64,000 bases of DNA, from assembly GCF_000067205.1 (NCBI RefSeq), contig NC_010170.1:4960001-5024000 (forward strand), written 5' to 3'. Origin of the DNA: Bordetella petrii (GTDB lineage Bacteria > Pseudomonadota > Gammaproteobacteria > Burkholderiales > Burkholderiaceae_B). Both the position numbers and the translations under genes were made by a program. Positions 8,024 to 16,956 of this stretch are shown piece after piece (position 1 is the first letter of the stretch; each line of letters begins with the position of its first letter). The notes under the pieces are model-generated. The model worked only from the letters and a program-made list of their open reading frames with translations, made no database searches and was not told the DNA's origin.

Positions 8024-9403
8024 TCAGAAGAAAGACGCCGATACCTGGAACAGCTTCTCGACACGCGGCATCATCTGGCGCGACGGCACGAACACGATGA
8101 CGTGGTCGTCGGTCTGGATGATCGTGTCGTCGTCGGGCATCAGGATTTCATCGCCGCGGGCCAGCGCGCCGATGCTGGCCCCCTTGGGCAGGCGGATGTC
8201 GCCCACCGCGCGCCCCACCACCTTGGAAGTGCTGCGGTCGCCGTGCGCCACGGCCTCGATGGCCTCGGCCACGCCCTGGCGCAAACGGTGCACGGCGGCG
8301 ATGTCGCCACGGCGCACGTGGCGCAGCAGTTCGCTCATGGTGGCCTGCGACGGCGACACGGCGATGTCGATATGGCTGCCCTGCATCAGTTCGCCATAAG
8401 CCTGGCGGTTGATCAGGGCGATGACCTTGCGCGCGCCCATGCGCTTGGCCAGCAGCGACGACATGATGTTGTCTTCGTCGTCGCTGGTCAGGGCCAGCCA
8501 GGTGTCCATGTCGCCGATGTTCTCGCGGTCGAGCAGTTCTTCGTCGGTGCCACTGCCGTGCAGCACCAGCACGCTGCTGGGCAGCTCGGCCACCAGGTAT
8601 TCGCAGCGCTTTTCGTTGCGCTCGATGATGCGCACGCTGTAGTTTTCTTCGGCCAGCTGGCGCGCCAGGCGCAGGCCGATGTTGCCGCCCCCGGCGATCA
8701 TGACGCGGCGCACGGATTTCTCGGCATCGCGCAGTTGCCGCACCGCGCGGCGCGCGTGGCGCGAATCGACCACCAGCACGACTTCGTCGCCTGGCGCAAT
8801 GACCGTGCCGCGGCTGGCCTGCAAGGGCCGGCCATCGCGCACGACGTCGACCACGCGGGCGGCCACGTCGGGCCAGACTTCGCGCAACTGCGCCACCGGG
8901 TGATGCGCCATGGGGCTGCCGTGCCCGACCCGCACTGTAACCACGCTGATGCGGCCGTCGGCGAATTCGACCACCTGCAGGGCTTCGGGGAATTCGATCA
9001 GGCTGTGCAGATAGGTAGTAACGCTGCGCTCGGGGCTGATCAGGGCGTCTATACAGAAGCCTTCTTCGCCCATGAGTTCGGGATGCTCGGCGAAATCGGG
9101 CATGCGGATGCGGGCGATGCGGCGCGGCACGTTGAACAGCTGCCGCGCGATCTTGCATCCCACCATGTTGGCCGCATCGGAGGCCGAACAGGCGATGAAC
9201 AGGTCGGCGTCGGCGGCGCCGGCGGCCTCCAGCACGACGACCTGGGTGCCGTCGCCATGCACCACGCGCAGATCGAAGCGATCCTGCAGGTAGCGCAGAT
9301 GATCGACGTTGGTGTCGATGACCGTGATGTCGTTTTGCTCCGACACCAGGTTTTCGGCCACGCTGGTTCCCACGCGGCCGGCCCCCATGATGAGGATCTT
9401 CAT
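8024..9403 (-). CDS. trkA: TrkA, NAD+-binding regulatory subunit of the Trk potassium transporter
   Basis: A 459-aa peripheral protein with two RCK halves, each an RCK_N Rossmann domain followed by an RCK_C domain. The dinucleotide loops are GAGRVG (7-12) and GGGNIG (238-243). It gates TrkH in response to nucleotides. The ATG at 9403 overlaps the stop of the upstream response-regulator gene by 4 bp (ATGA), so the two are translationally coupled and potassium uptake is co-expressed with an NtrYX-like two-component system. The long open frame upstream of 9403 is out of frame with the real upstream gene and is not used. Confidence 0.95.
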   Translation of the reverse strand: MKILIMGAGRVGTSVAENLVSEQNDITVIDTNVDHLRYLQDRFDLRVVHGDGTQVVVLEAAGAADADLFIACSASDAANMVGCKIARQLFNVPRRIARIRMPDFAEHPELMGEEGFCIDALISPERSVTTYLHSLIEFPEALQVVEFADGRISVVTVRVGHGSPMAHHPVAQLREVWPDVAARVVDVVRDGRPLQASRGTVIAPGDEVVLVVDSRHARRAVRQLRDAEKSVRRVMIAGGGNIGLRLARQLAEENYSVRIIERNEKRCEYLVAELPSSVLVLHGSGTDEELLDRENIGDMDTWLALTSDDEDNIMSSLLAKRMGARKVIALINRQAYGELMQGSHIDIAVSPSQATMSELLRHVRRGDIAAVHRLRQGVAEAIEAVAHGDRSTSKVVGRAVGDIRLPKGASIGALARGDEILMPDDDTIIQTDDHVIVFVPSRQMMPRVEKLFQVSASFF

Positions 9404-10101
9404 GTGCCTCGCTTGCGCGCGGATTCGATGCCCAGCTGCTTGAGCTTGCGGTACAGGTGGGTGCGCTCGAGGCCGGTGCGCTCGGAAACGCGCGTCATGC
9501 TGTGGTTTTCGCGCACCAGGTGGTATTCGAAGTAGATGCGCTCGAATTCGTCGCGCGCTTCGCGCAAGGGCTGGTCGAGGGCAATGGAGCCCAACCTGCC
9601 GTTGGACAGCGGGGCGGCTTCGGCCGCGGCCGGCATCGCGGCCAGCGCGGCGGCGGGAGGATCGAGCTCGTCTTCGAGCGGCACCGGCGGCGTGGCAGGC
9701 GCCAGCGGTGCGATGGCCGGCGCCGGATGCGGGGCGCGCCCGCGCGCCAGGCCGGCGGCGATGGTCTTGAGCAGGCGCTGCAGCGTGATGGGCTTTTCGA
9801 GGAAGTCCATGGCGCCGATGCGCGTGGCCTCGACCGCGGTGTCGATGGTGGCGTGGCCGCTCATCATGATGACGGGCATGTCGAGCAGACCTTGCGAGCC
9901 CCATTCCTTCAGCAGGCTGACCCCGTCGGTATCAGGCATCCAGATGTCGAGCAGGACCAGGTCGGGGCGCGTGCGCAGGCGCGCGGCGCGCGCCTCTGCC
10001 GCGTTTTCGGCCAATTCGACCGTGTGCCCTTCGTCGTAAAGGATCTCTGACAAAAGTTCGCGAATGCCGACTTCGTCGTCAACCACCAGAATTCTGGCCA
10101 T
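9400..10101 (-). CDS. NtrX-like response regulator lacking the AAA+ domain (REC + Fis HTH)
   Basis: A 233-aa response regulator. The receiver domain (1-115) has the acidic pair D8/D9, the phospho-acceptor D52 in LLDIWMPD, S81 and K103 in LEKP. A Pro/Ala-rich linker (about 120-185) leads to a Fis-type helix-turn-helix (about 195-228, SERTGLERTHLYRKLKQLGI). Full-length NtrX has a sigma54-interacting AAA+ ATPase between these parts; it is missing, so sigma54 activation by the usual mechanism is not possible. It follows ntrY by 11 bp and overlaps trkA by 4 bp. Its targets are unknown; potassium or envelope stress are plausible from context. Confidence 0.9.
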   Translation of the reverse strand: MARILVVDDEVGIRELLSEILYDEGHTVELAENAAEARAARLRTRPDLVLLDIWMPDTDGVSLLKEWGSQGLLDMPVIMMSGHATIDTAVEATRIGAMDFLEKPITLQRLLKTIAAGLARGRAPHPAPAIAPLAPATPPVPLEDELDPPAAALAAMPAAAEAAPLSNGRLGSIALDQPLREARDEFERIYFEYHLVRENHSMTRVSERTGLERTHLYRKLKQLGIESARKRGT

Positions 10102-10112
10102 AAACCATCCAC

Positions 10113-12434
10113 CTATTGCGTAGCCGCATTATCCTTTTCTTGTGCAGCCGCGTCCATAGCAACAGCCCTGGACGCCAGACGGGTCAGCAATATCGAGACC
10201 CGCGCCCCACCCTCTTTGCGGTTAGCAAGATCGATCTTGCCACCGTGCTCTTCGATGATTTTGCGCACAATTGCCAATCCTAACCCAGTCCCGTGCGCCT
10301 TGGTGGTGACATACGGCTCAAAGGCCCGCTGCATGACCTTCGACGAGAACCCCTGGCCGCTGTCGGCCACGGTGAAGCGCACCGCGGGCTGCGCGTCTTC
10401 GCTGCCGGGGCCGCCGGTCAGACGGGTGGTGACGCGCACGCGCCCCTGGTCGCCCTGCTCGGCGATGGCATCGCGTGCATTCGAGAGCAGGTTGTGGATG
10501 ACCTGGCGCAGCTGGGTCGGATCGCCTTCGATATTGGGCAGGCCGGGCTCGAGCTCGACATCCAGGTTCAGGGCAGGCGCGCCGTGGCGGGTGGCGGCGG
10601 TCTTCTCGCCCGGCTCCCAGCCGTATAGCGACAGCACGTCGGCCACCAGGGCGTTGAAATCGATGGACTGCATCACGGCCGGCGGCGTGCGGGCATATTC
10701 GCGGAAGTCGTCCACCATCTGCTTCAACGACCCCACCTGGTTCACGATGGTGTTGGTGGAACGCTCGAGCATCTGCCGGTCTGCCGGTTGCAGGCGGTCG
10801 GCCAGCTTCATGGCCAGCCGCTCGGCCGACAGCTGGATGGGCGTGAGCGGATTCTTGATTTCGTGCGCCAGCCGGCGCGCCACTTCGCCCCAGGCCACGG
10901 TGCGGTTGGCCGAAATGACTTCGGTAATGTCGTCGAACACCACCAGGTAGCCGTTGCCGCGGCCATCAACGCGCAAATGCGTGCCGCGGGCCAGCAGCGT
11001 CAGGGGCTGCGGCGCTTCGGTGGAATCGGCGGCCGGCGCCAGCGTGATCTCGAACTGCTGTTGCCAGTGCAGGCGCTCGGACCCCACCGCCGCGTGCTGG
11101 GCAAAGGCCTGGCGCACGATCTGGATGAATTCGAGCATGCCGTCCACGGTTTCCAGCGGACGCCCGATGACCGAGCGCAGGTCGGCTTGCAAGATAGACT
11201 GCGCGCCCTGGTTGACGGTGGTGACGCGAAAGCCTTCGTCGAACACCAGTACGCCCGACGACAGGTTCGACAGCACGCTTTCCAGGTACACATTCGAGCG
11301 TTCAAGCTGGCGACGATTGCTTTCCACCATGTGGCGCGCCTCGTCGAGCTGGCGCGTCATGGCGTTGAACGAGCGGGTCAGTTGGCCTACTTCGTCGCGC
11401 TCGGGCGGCTCGGGCAGGGGCCGGTAATCGCCCACGCCCACCGCCTGCGTGCCCGCCGCCAGCCGCAGCAGCGGCCGCACCAGGCGCTTGGACAGCGACA
11501 GCGCCACCGCAATGGCGGCAAATACCGCCAACAGTAGCGACAGGGTCAGAGTAATGCCATACAGCTTGCGCAGGCCCAGCCGCGACAGGGCCAGTTCTTG
11601 ATAGTCGCGAAAGCCTTGCTGCACGCGGTTGGCGTTGTCGGCGATCTGTTCGGGCACGGGTTGCAGCAGCTGCAGCCAGCGCGGCTCGGACTGCAGCGAC
11701 GTCAGGCTGTCGAAGCGGGCCGGCGAATTCAACGGAATGACCACGCGCAGCATCAGGCGGTCTTTGCCGCCCGCCACTTTGGACTCGTCGGCCTCGGCGG
11801 CCGAGTAGCCGCGCCCCAGCCGCAGCTGGTTCAGCACGGTGGCCGGCGGGATCTCGGGCAGCAGCTGGCCATACTGGTCGGTGGAAAACGCCACCAGGCG
11901 GCCGCTGCCGGTGAACACCATGACGTCCTGGACGCCGCTGGACTCGCGCAGCCGCGTCAGGGCCAGCGGAATGTCGCGGTCGGCTGTGTTGTTGAGTTCG
12001 GCCGCCATGGCGCGCGCCTTGGCGTCCATGTCGGCCAGCAGCGAGTCGAGCGCCGCGCGGCCCAGGTTCAGGCCGGATTCGAGGGCGCTGTCGACCCGCA
12101 CGTTGAACCAGGACTCGATCGAGCGCGACATGAACTGCACCGACACGGTGTAGATCAGCGCCCCCGGCACCACGCCGATCAGGGCGAACGCCAGCGCGAA
12201 ACGGGCCGTCAGGCGCGCGCCGAACTGGCGCCGGCGGATCTGCCGCAGCAGCCGGGTGGTCAGCGCCACCACCCAGACGAACAGGGCCAGCGCGAAGACG
12301 CCGTTCAGGACCAGCAGGGTGTCGTAGTAGCGGGCGAAGCGCGAGGCGTTGCCGGTGGACCAGGCCAACAGGCCCAGCAATGCCAGGCCGCTGATCGCGC
12401 CGATAATCAGCGCCACGCGCAGCAGGATTCTCAT
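10113..12434 (-). CDS. ntrY: NtrY-like membrane sensor histidine kinase
   Basis: A 773-aa kinase. Transmembrane spans are near 5-25, 43-60, 78-100 and 293-314, with the region between the last two periplasmic. HAMP follows (315-368), then a PAS domain (about 385-505), the dimerisation box with phospho-acceptor His524 in RLAHEIKNPL, and an HATPase_c domain with N-box LLSNARDA and G-boxes ADSGQGF and GTGLGLAI. ATG 12434 overlaps the DUF4390 stop by 4 bp; an in-frame upstream start would add unrelated residues. It should phosphorylate the REC-Fis regulator encoded next. Confidence 0.93.
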   Translation of the reverse strand: MRILLRVALIIGAISGLALLGLLAWSTGNASRFARYYDTLLVLNGVFALALFVWVVALTTRLLRQIRRRQFGARLTARFALAFALIGVVPGALIYTVSVQFMSRSIESWFNVRVDSALESGLNLGRAALDSLLADMDAKARAMAAELNNTADRDIPLALTRLRESSGVQDVMVFTGSGRLVAFSTDQYGQLLPEIPPATVLNQLRLGRGYSAAEADESKVAGGKDRLMLRVVIPLNSPARFDSLTSLQSEPRWLQLLQPVPEQIADNANRVQQGFRDYQELALSRLGLRKLYGITLTLSLLLAVFAAIAVALSLSKRLVRPLLRLAAGTQAVGVGDYRPLPEPPERDEVGQLTRSFNAMTRQLDEARHMVESNRRQLERSNVYLESVLSNLSSGVLVFDEGFRVTTVNQGAQSILQADLRSVIGRPLETVDGMLEFIQIVRQAFAQHAAVGSERLHWQQQFEITLAPAADSTEAPQPLTLLARGTHLRVDGRGNGYLVVFDDITEVISANRTVAWGEVARRLAHEIKNPLTPIQLSAERLAMKLADRLQPADRQMLERSTNTIVNQVGSLKQMVDDFREYARTPPAVMQSIDFNALVADVLSLYGWEPGEKTAATRHGAPALNLDVELEPGLPNIEGDPTQLRQVIHNLLSNARDAIAEQGDQGRVRVTTRLTGGPGSEDAQPAVRFTVADSGQGFSSKVMQRAFEPYVTTKAHGTGLGLAIVRKIIEEHGGKIDLANRKEGGARVSILLTRLASRAVAMDAAAQEKDNAATQ

Positions 12435-13018
12435 GACGGGTTCCGGGGTTCGGCCAACGAGAACGAGAAGTCGGTCCAGGGCGTGGCCAGCGACCACGAA
12501 CTGCTGTTGAGCGCGTTGACCTGGAACGGCCGCGCCAGTTGCGAGGTGTCGAGCCGCAGGCGCAGCTGGCCGCTATAAGACACGCCGTAGTCCAGCTCGG
12601 AAACATCGGTCAGTTGCCAGCCGTGGATATGGCGCACCAGGTCCATGGCCTGGTCCAGCGAGGCGACCGGAAAAGTGAGTTCGCCCGCGCCGGCGCGCCA
12701 TTGGCGGGTAAGGGCGTTGTAGACCACGCGCCAGGTCAGGGTGGCGTCGACCACGGTGTCGTCGAACCACCACCAGCGCGAGCGGCTGATGACCACATCG
12801 GCCGTGAAATACAGGGGCAACCCGCGCTCGGCCGCGTCGCGCAGCTGGTCGTTGAGCTGGAAGTCGACCTCGGCGTCGATTTCCAGCTTGCCATCGCGGA
12901 TAACGGGCTCAATGCGAGTGAAGCGCGGTTCATCGGCGTGCGCCTGCCCGTCCGCCCCCAGGGGAAGCAGCAGGAATGCCAGCAGTAGCGCACAACATAA
13001 GCGAGAGATCATCGACAT
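12431..13018 (-). CDS. DUF4390 exported protein
   Basis: A 195-aa protein starting MSMISRL with a Sec-type signal peptide (hydrophobic LLLAFLLLPLG, likely cut near HA-DEP around residue 28). The mature part, with RFTRIEPVIRDGKLEIDAEV and a WWWFDD segment, matches the DUF4390 family, which is regularly encoded between rsmB and ntrY in betaproteobacteria. Function is unknown; the position suggests a periplasmic partner of the NtrY sensor. Upstream in-frame codons would add a non-secretory leader and are rejected. It starts 38 bp after the rsmB stop and overlaps ntrY by 4 bp. Confidence 0.88.
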   Translation of the reverse strand: MSMISRLCCALLLAFLLLPLGADGQAHADEPRFTRIEPVIRDGKLEIDAEVDFQLNDQLRDAAERGLPLYFTADVVISRSRWWWFDDTVVDATLTWRVVYNALTRQWRAGAGELTFPVASLDQAMDLVRHIHGWQLTDVSELDYGVSYSGQLRLRLDTSQLARPFQVNALNSSSWSLATPWTDFSFSLAEPRNPS

Positions 13019-13055
13019 TGGTAACCCGGCCGCACCAATAGCTATTCTTGGCGAT

Positions 13056-14414
13056 TCATGCCTGCTTGGCAAACAAGGCGTAGAAAAAGCCATCGTGCTG
13101 GGCCTGCGGTGTTGCGCCAACCGCAACAGGCAGCAGTTGGCCAGGCGCCTCCAGGCGCTGAGCATCGGCATGGCGGCGCGCGAAGGCCTCCGCCTGCCGG
13201 GCCCCTTCGGCCGGGAATACCGAGCAGGTCACGTACAGCAGCCGCCCGCCCGGCGCCACGGTGCGCCACAGCGCATCGGCAATGCGGGCCTGCAGTGCGG
13301 CCGTGCGGGCAACGTCAGGGGCGCGGCGCAGCCAGCGGATATCGGGATGACGGCGCACGATGCCCGAAGCCGTGCAGGGCACGTCGGCCAGCACCGCGTC
13401 GAACGGCCGGCCATCCCACCAGGCGTCAAGGTCGGCGGCATCGGCGGCGGCCAGGGCCACGCGGTCAGAGCGCAGCCCCAGGCGGTCCAGGTTCTGCTCT
13501 ACGCGCGCCAGGCGTGCGGCGTCGGCGTCCAGGGCCAGCAGGTCCAGGTTGGCCAGTTCCAGCAAATGGGCGGTCTTGCCGCCCGGCGCGGCGCAGGCGT
13601 CAAGCACACGCTGCCCGTCGCGCGGCGCCAGCAACGGCGCCGCCAGCTGCGCGGCCGCATCCTGCACCGACCACCAACCGGCGGCGAAGCCGGGCAGTTG
13701 CGCCACCGGGCGGGCCTCGGCCAGCACCAGGCCGGCCGCGCCGACCGGCTCGGAAGCAATGCCGTCTGCCTGCAAAGCCTGGCGCACCTGCTCGACGCTG
13801 GCGCGCCGCGTGTTCACGCGCAGGGTCAAGGGAGGCGGCACATTGGCGGCGGCCAAAATGGCTTGCCACTGGTCGGGATAGGCGGCGCCGAGCTGGTCGA
13901 CCCACCATGCGGGGTGGTTCCAGCGCGCTTCGGGCAGCTTGGCCACGGCCGCTTCCAGCGCCGCGCGCTCTCGCAGAAAGCGGCGCAAGCTGGCGTTGAG
14001 CAGGCCTTTGTAGGCCGCCAGGGCACGCTGGCCGGCCGCGGCCGTTACCGCCTGGTTCACCACGGTGTGCGGCGCGTAGACCGGCATGCCGGCGGGCACG
14101 GCGGATGCGTCTTCGCCCTGCGGCGCCCGCAACAGCGACAAGGACACCTGCAGCAGCGCGTCGAACAGCGCGCCGGGCGAGCGCTGCACCAGGCGGCGCC
14201 CGATGGCGGCGGCCCAGCCCAGCTGGCGCATGGCATGGAACGACACCGCCTGCGTGGCGGGGCGCAAGGCCGGGGCCACGCCGGCCAGGGCGTCGGTAAG
14301 CGAGCGCCCGTCGGCCACGGCGCGCAGCGCGCCAGCGGCGGCCAGCAGCACGGCCGACAGCGCCGGCCGGGCAGGCGCGGCGACAGGGTCCGAAGAAGCA
14401 GAAGACGGGGACAT
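13056..14414 (-). CDS. rsmB: 16S rRNA (cytosine(967)-C5)-methyltransferase RsmB
   Basis: A 452-aa protein with an N-terminal NusB-like domain (about 15-160) and a C-terminal RsmB/NOL1 methyltransferase. The SAM loop is CAAPGGKT at 274-281, the conserved motif IV Cys is C347 in DVPCTASG and the catalytic motif VI Cys is C397 in YVTCS. It methylates C967 of 16S rRNA. ATG 14414 (MSPSSASSD) is chosen; an in-frame TTG at 14435 is an alternative. It is the first gene of the block down to trkH. In many betaproteobacteria fmt precedes it directly; here fmt is 15 kb away. Confidence 0.94.
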   Translation of the reverse strand: MSPSSASSDPVAAPARPALSAVLLAAAGALRAVADGRSLTDALAGVAPALRPATQAVSFHAMRQLGWAAAIGRRLVQRSPGALFDALLQVSLSLLRAPQGEDASAVPAGMPVYAPHTVVNQAVTAAAGQRALAAYKGLLNASLRRFLRERAALEAAVAKLPEARWNHPAWWVDQLGAAYPDQWQAILAAANVPPPLTLRVNTRRASVEQVRQALQADGIASEPVGAAGLVLAEARPVAQLPGFAAGWWSVQDAAAQLAAPLLAPRDGQRVLDACAAPGGKTAHLLELANLDLLALDADAARLARVEQNLDRLGLRSDRVALAAADAADLDAWWDGRPFDAVLADVPCTASGIVRRHPDIRWLRRAPDVARTAALQARIADALWRTVAPGGRLLYVTCSVFPAEGARQAEAFARRHADAQRLEAPGQLLPVAVGATPQAQHDGFFYALFAKQA

Positions 14415-14580
14415 GGGCAATACACAATGAAGCAACCCCGCTATGGTAGCCGCTCGACTGGACGAATCCGCCGTGGCGGCTCACACTGGCATGCTCGCGC
14501 CGGGCTTGCCGCAGGTTTTCTGCGCTTTTTTGCCCGCCGCGACCCGCCCCAACCCTGAACCGGCCGCCCCACTCGCCGCC

Positions 14581-15207
14581 ATGACGCTTACCACGCTGCT
14601 GCTGTTCGCCCTGGCCTCGGGCATCACCATCATCACGCCCGGCCCCACCGTGCTGCTGGCCATGAGCAACGGCTCGCGCCACGGTGTGCGCGCGGCCGGC
14701 TGGGGCATGGCCGGCGCCGTCATGGCCGACATGATCCTGGTGGCGGTGGTGGCGTCGGGGCTGGGCGTGCTGCTGGCGGCCTCGGAGGCGGCCTTCCAGG
14801 CACTGAAGTGGGCCGGCGCGGCCTACCTGGCCTACCTGGGCTGGCGCCTGCTGCGCACGGACGCGGCCCCGCCCCTGCCGGGCGACGACGCTGCCGGCCG
14901 GGGAATACGCACCTTGTTCCTGCGCAGCTTCGCGGTGGCCATCACCAATCCCAAGGCGCTGCTGTTCATGTCGGCCTTCCTGCCGCAGTTCATCGACCCC
15001 GGCGCTGCGCTGCTGCCCCAGTACCTGGCGCTGGCCGCCGTGCTGGCGGTGCTGAACCTGGCCGCCATGCTGGCCTACGCGCTGCTCGGCGTCCGCATGA
15101 TGCGCGCGCTGAACCACGGTGGCCTGCGCTGGCTGAACCGCCTGTGCGGCGGCGCCCTGATCGGCATGGCCGCCACCCTGGCGCTGTACCGGCGCGGCGG
15201 GCCGTAG
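14581..15207 (+). CDS. LysE/RhtB family amino-acid or metabolite exporter
   Basis: A 208-aa membrane protein with about six hydrophobic spans, the size of RhtB-type exporters. The N-terminal signature TPGPTVLLAMSNGSRHGVRA and the later ITNPKALLFMSAFLPQFI are family hallmarks. Substrate cannot be told from sequence; homoserine/threonine-type amino acids are typical. ATG 14581 starts the hydrophobic core; the frame upstream is open but non-family. It diverges from rsmB and is followed by a LysR gene on the same strand. Confidence 0.9.
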   Translation: MTLTTLLLFALASGITIITPGPTVLLAMSNGSRHGVRAAGWGMAGAVMADMILVAVVASGLGVLLAASEAAFQALKWAGAAYLAYLGWRLLRTDAAPPLPGDDAAGRGIRTLFLRSFAVAITNPKALLFMSAFLPQFIDPGAALLPQYLALAAVLAVLNLAAMLAYALLGVRMMRALNHGGLRWLNRLCGGALIGMAATLALYRRGGP

Positions 15208-15282
15208 CCGGCCGGGCTGCCCGGCCCATTCGTCGGCCGGCCTGGATATACTGCCGGCACCCCCATCATCCGGAGCGCGCGC

Positions 15283-16182
15283 GTGGATCGGCTGCACGCC
15301 ATGAAGACCTTCGTCGCCGTGGTCGAGAGCGGCGGCTTTACGGCCGCGGCGCGCAAACTCGACGTTTCGCTGTCGGTGGTAAGCCGCATCGTCACAGAGC
15401 TCGAAGCCCATCTGGGCGTGCGCCTGCTGACACGCACGACGCGGGTGGTCCGGCCCACCGACACGGGCGCCGCGTATTTCGAGAACTGCAAGCGCATCCT
15501 GGGCGAAATCGAAGAGGCCGACCTGGCGGCCGCCGGCACGCACGCCGCGCCGCGCGGCAGCCTGGTGGTAACCGCGCCCGTGCTGTTCGGCGCGCGCCAC
15601 GTCACGCCGATCGTGGTGGAGTACTTGCAGCGCTATCCCGAAGTCGACGTCCACTGCGTGCTGGTCGATCGCAATATCAATTTCATCGACGAAGGGGTGG
15701 ATGTGGGCATCCGGATCGGCGAACTGCCCAGTTCTACGCTGCAGGCCATTCTGGTAGGCCGCGTGCGGCGCGTCGTGTGCGCCGCGCCCGCCTATTTGCA
15801 GCGGCACGGCCTCCCCCGCACCCTCGACGATCTGCAGCGGCACACGTTGATCCAGACCACCGGCGTCAACACGCTGCCGGAATGGCGTTTCATGGAACAG
15901 GGCGAGCCCAGGCCGCTGCGCATCGCGCCGCGGCTTGCCACCTCGACCAACGACTCGGCCATTTCCGCCGCCGTCGCCGGGCTGGGCCTGGCGCGCGTAC
16001 TGTCTTACCAGGTGGCGGCCGAGTTGCACGATGGCAGGCTGCGCGTGGTGCTGGCCGAGTACGAGCCGCCGCCAGTGCCGATCCACGTCATCCACCGCGA
16101 AGGCCGGCATGCCATGCGGAAGGTGCGCGCCTTCCTGGACCTGGCCATCGACCGCCTGCGCGCGGACCAGTCACTTAATTGA
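15283..16182 (+). CDS. LysR-type transcriptional regulator
   Basis: A 299-aa regulator with an N-terminal winged helix-turn-helix (residues 1-60, GGFTAAARKLDVSLSVVSRI) and a periplasmic-binding-like effector domain. The GTG start at 15283 is preceded by CGGAG at 15271; MKTFVAV, six residues in, is an alternative ATG start. It is of the large group that regulates catabolic or redox genes, often divergently or downstream. Here the likely targets are the GST and fusion oxidoreductase genes that begin 158 bp later, or the preceding exporter. Confidence 0.9.
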   Translation: MDRLHAMKTFVAVVESGGFTAAARKLDVSLSVVSRIVTELEAHLGVRLLTRTTRVVRPTDTGAAYFENCKRILGEIEEADLAAAGTHAAPRGSLVVTAPVLFGARHVTPIVVEYLQRYPEVDVHCVLVDRNINFIDEGVDVGIRIGELPSSTLQAILVGRVRRVVCAAPAYLQRHGLPRTLDDLQRHTLIQTTGVNTLPEWRFMEQGEPRPLRIAPRLATSTNDSAISAAVAGLGLARVLSYQVAAELHDGRLRVVLAEYEPPPVPIHVIHREGRHAMRKVRAFLDLAIDRLRADQSLN

Positions 16183-16212
16183 CGGCCCGCCGTCAGGCCT
16201 GCCATGCGGCAG
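16180..16212. terminator. two adjacent small hairpins after the LysR gene
   Basis: TGACGG-CCCG-CCGTCA (16180-16195) overlaps the LysR stop region and is followed by CTGCC-ATGC-GGCAG (16199-16212). They could end LysR transcription, though no T-run follows. The next 130 bp to the GST gene are AT-rich and probably contain its promoter. Confidence 0.4.
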
Positions 16213-16340
16213 TCTGCGCCAATTATTGTGAAAATAAGAATAATGTCTTGCGCAACCGGCTGTTTTTCATGCCTGGCGGCCTGCCTATGATTGTTTCAGC
16301 ACATCATTACGTGCCAAACCTGCAACCATAGGACGCCGCC

Positions 16341-16952
16341 ATGAAGCTCTACTATCACCCGCTCTCGGGCCATGCGCACCGCGCCCGCCTGTTCTTGTCG
16401 CTGATCGGCCAGCCCGTCGAGCTGGTCGAGGTGGACCTGCCCAGGCGCGCCCATAAACAGCCCGAGTTCCTGAAGCTCAATGCCTTCGGCCAAGTGCCGG
16501 TGCTGGTGGATGGCGATATTGCTGTGGCCGACTCGAACGCCATCCTGGTCTATCTGAGCAAGAAATTCGGCAAGACCGACTGGCTGCCCGAAACGCCCGC
16601 GCAGGCCGCGGCCGTGCAGCGCTGGCTTTCGGTAGCGGCTGGAGACATCGCCTTCGGGCCGGCCGCGGCGCGGATGGTGACTGTATTCGGCGCGCCCCTG
16701 GACGCCGAGGCGGCGATTGCCCGCGCCCATGTGGTGCTCAAGCGCATGGACGATGCGCTGGCCGCCGGCCCTTGGATCGCTGGCCCCCAGCCCACTATTG
16801 CCGACGTGGCGCTGTACAGCTACACGGCGCGCGCGCCGGAAGGTTGCGTCGACTTGCAGGGCTATACCCACGTGCGGCAATGGCTGGCCCGCGTAGAGGC
16901 CCTGCCCGGGTTCGTGGAATTCCAGCGCACCCCCGTCGGCCTGGCAGCCTGA
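16341..16952 (+). CDS. glutathione S-transferase family protein
   Basis: A 203-aa cytosolic protein. The N-terminal thioredoxin fold starts MKLYYHPLSGHAHRARLFL and contains the glutathione-contacting GQVPVLVDGD and ADSNAILVYL segments; the C-terminal helical domain follows, with TIADVALYSYTARAPEG. The catalytic residue is probably the N-terminal Ser or His of PLSGH; the family is functionally broad. The stop is only 4 bp before the start of the flavo-iron-sulfur fusion gene, so the two are almost certainly co-transcribed and may act on the same electrophilic substrate. Confidence 0.92.
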   Translation: MKLYYHPLSGHAHRARLFLSLIGQPVELVEVDLPRRAHKQPEFLKLNAFGQVPVLVDGDIAVADSNAILVYLSKKFGKTDWLPETPAQAAAVQRWLSVAAGDIAFGPAAARMVTVFGAPLDAEAAIARAHVVLKRMDDALAAGPWIAGPQPTIADVALYSYTARAPEGCVDLQGYTHVRQWLARVEALPGFVEFQRTPVGLAA

Positions 16953-16956
16953 CGCC

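Noticed and set aside
7964..9535. 523-codon plus-strand frame opposite trkA
   Set aside because: Antisense shadow of trkA and the response regulator; composition is typical of a reverse-strand frame and no family is recognised.
13600..16110. 836-codon minus-strand frame across rsmB, the LysE gene and the LysR gene
   Set aside because: It overlaps three well-supported genes in other frames and reads as His/Gln/Arg-rich shadow sequence.
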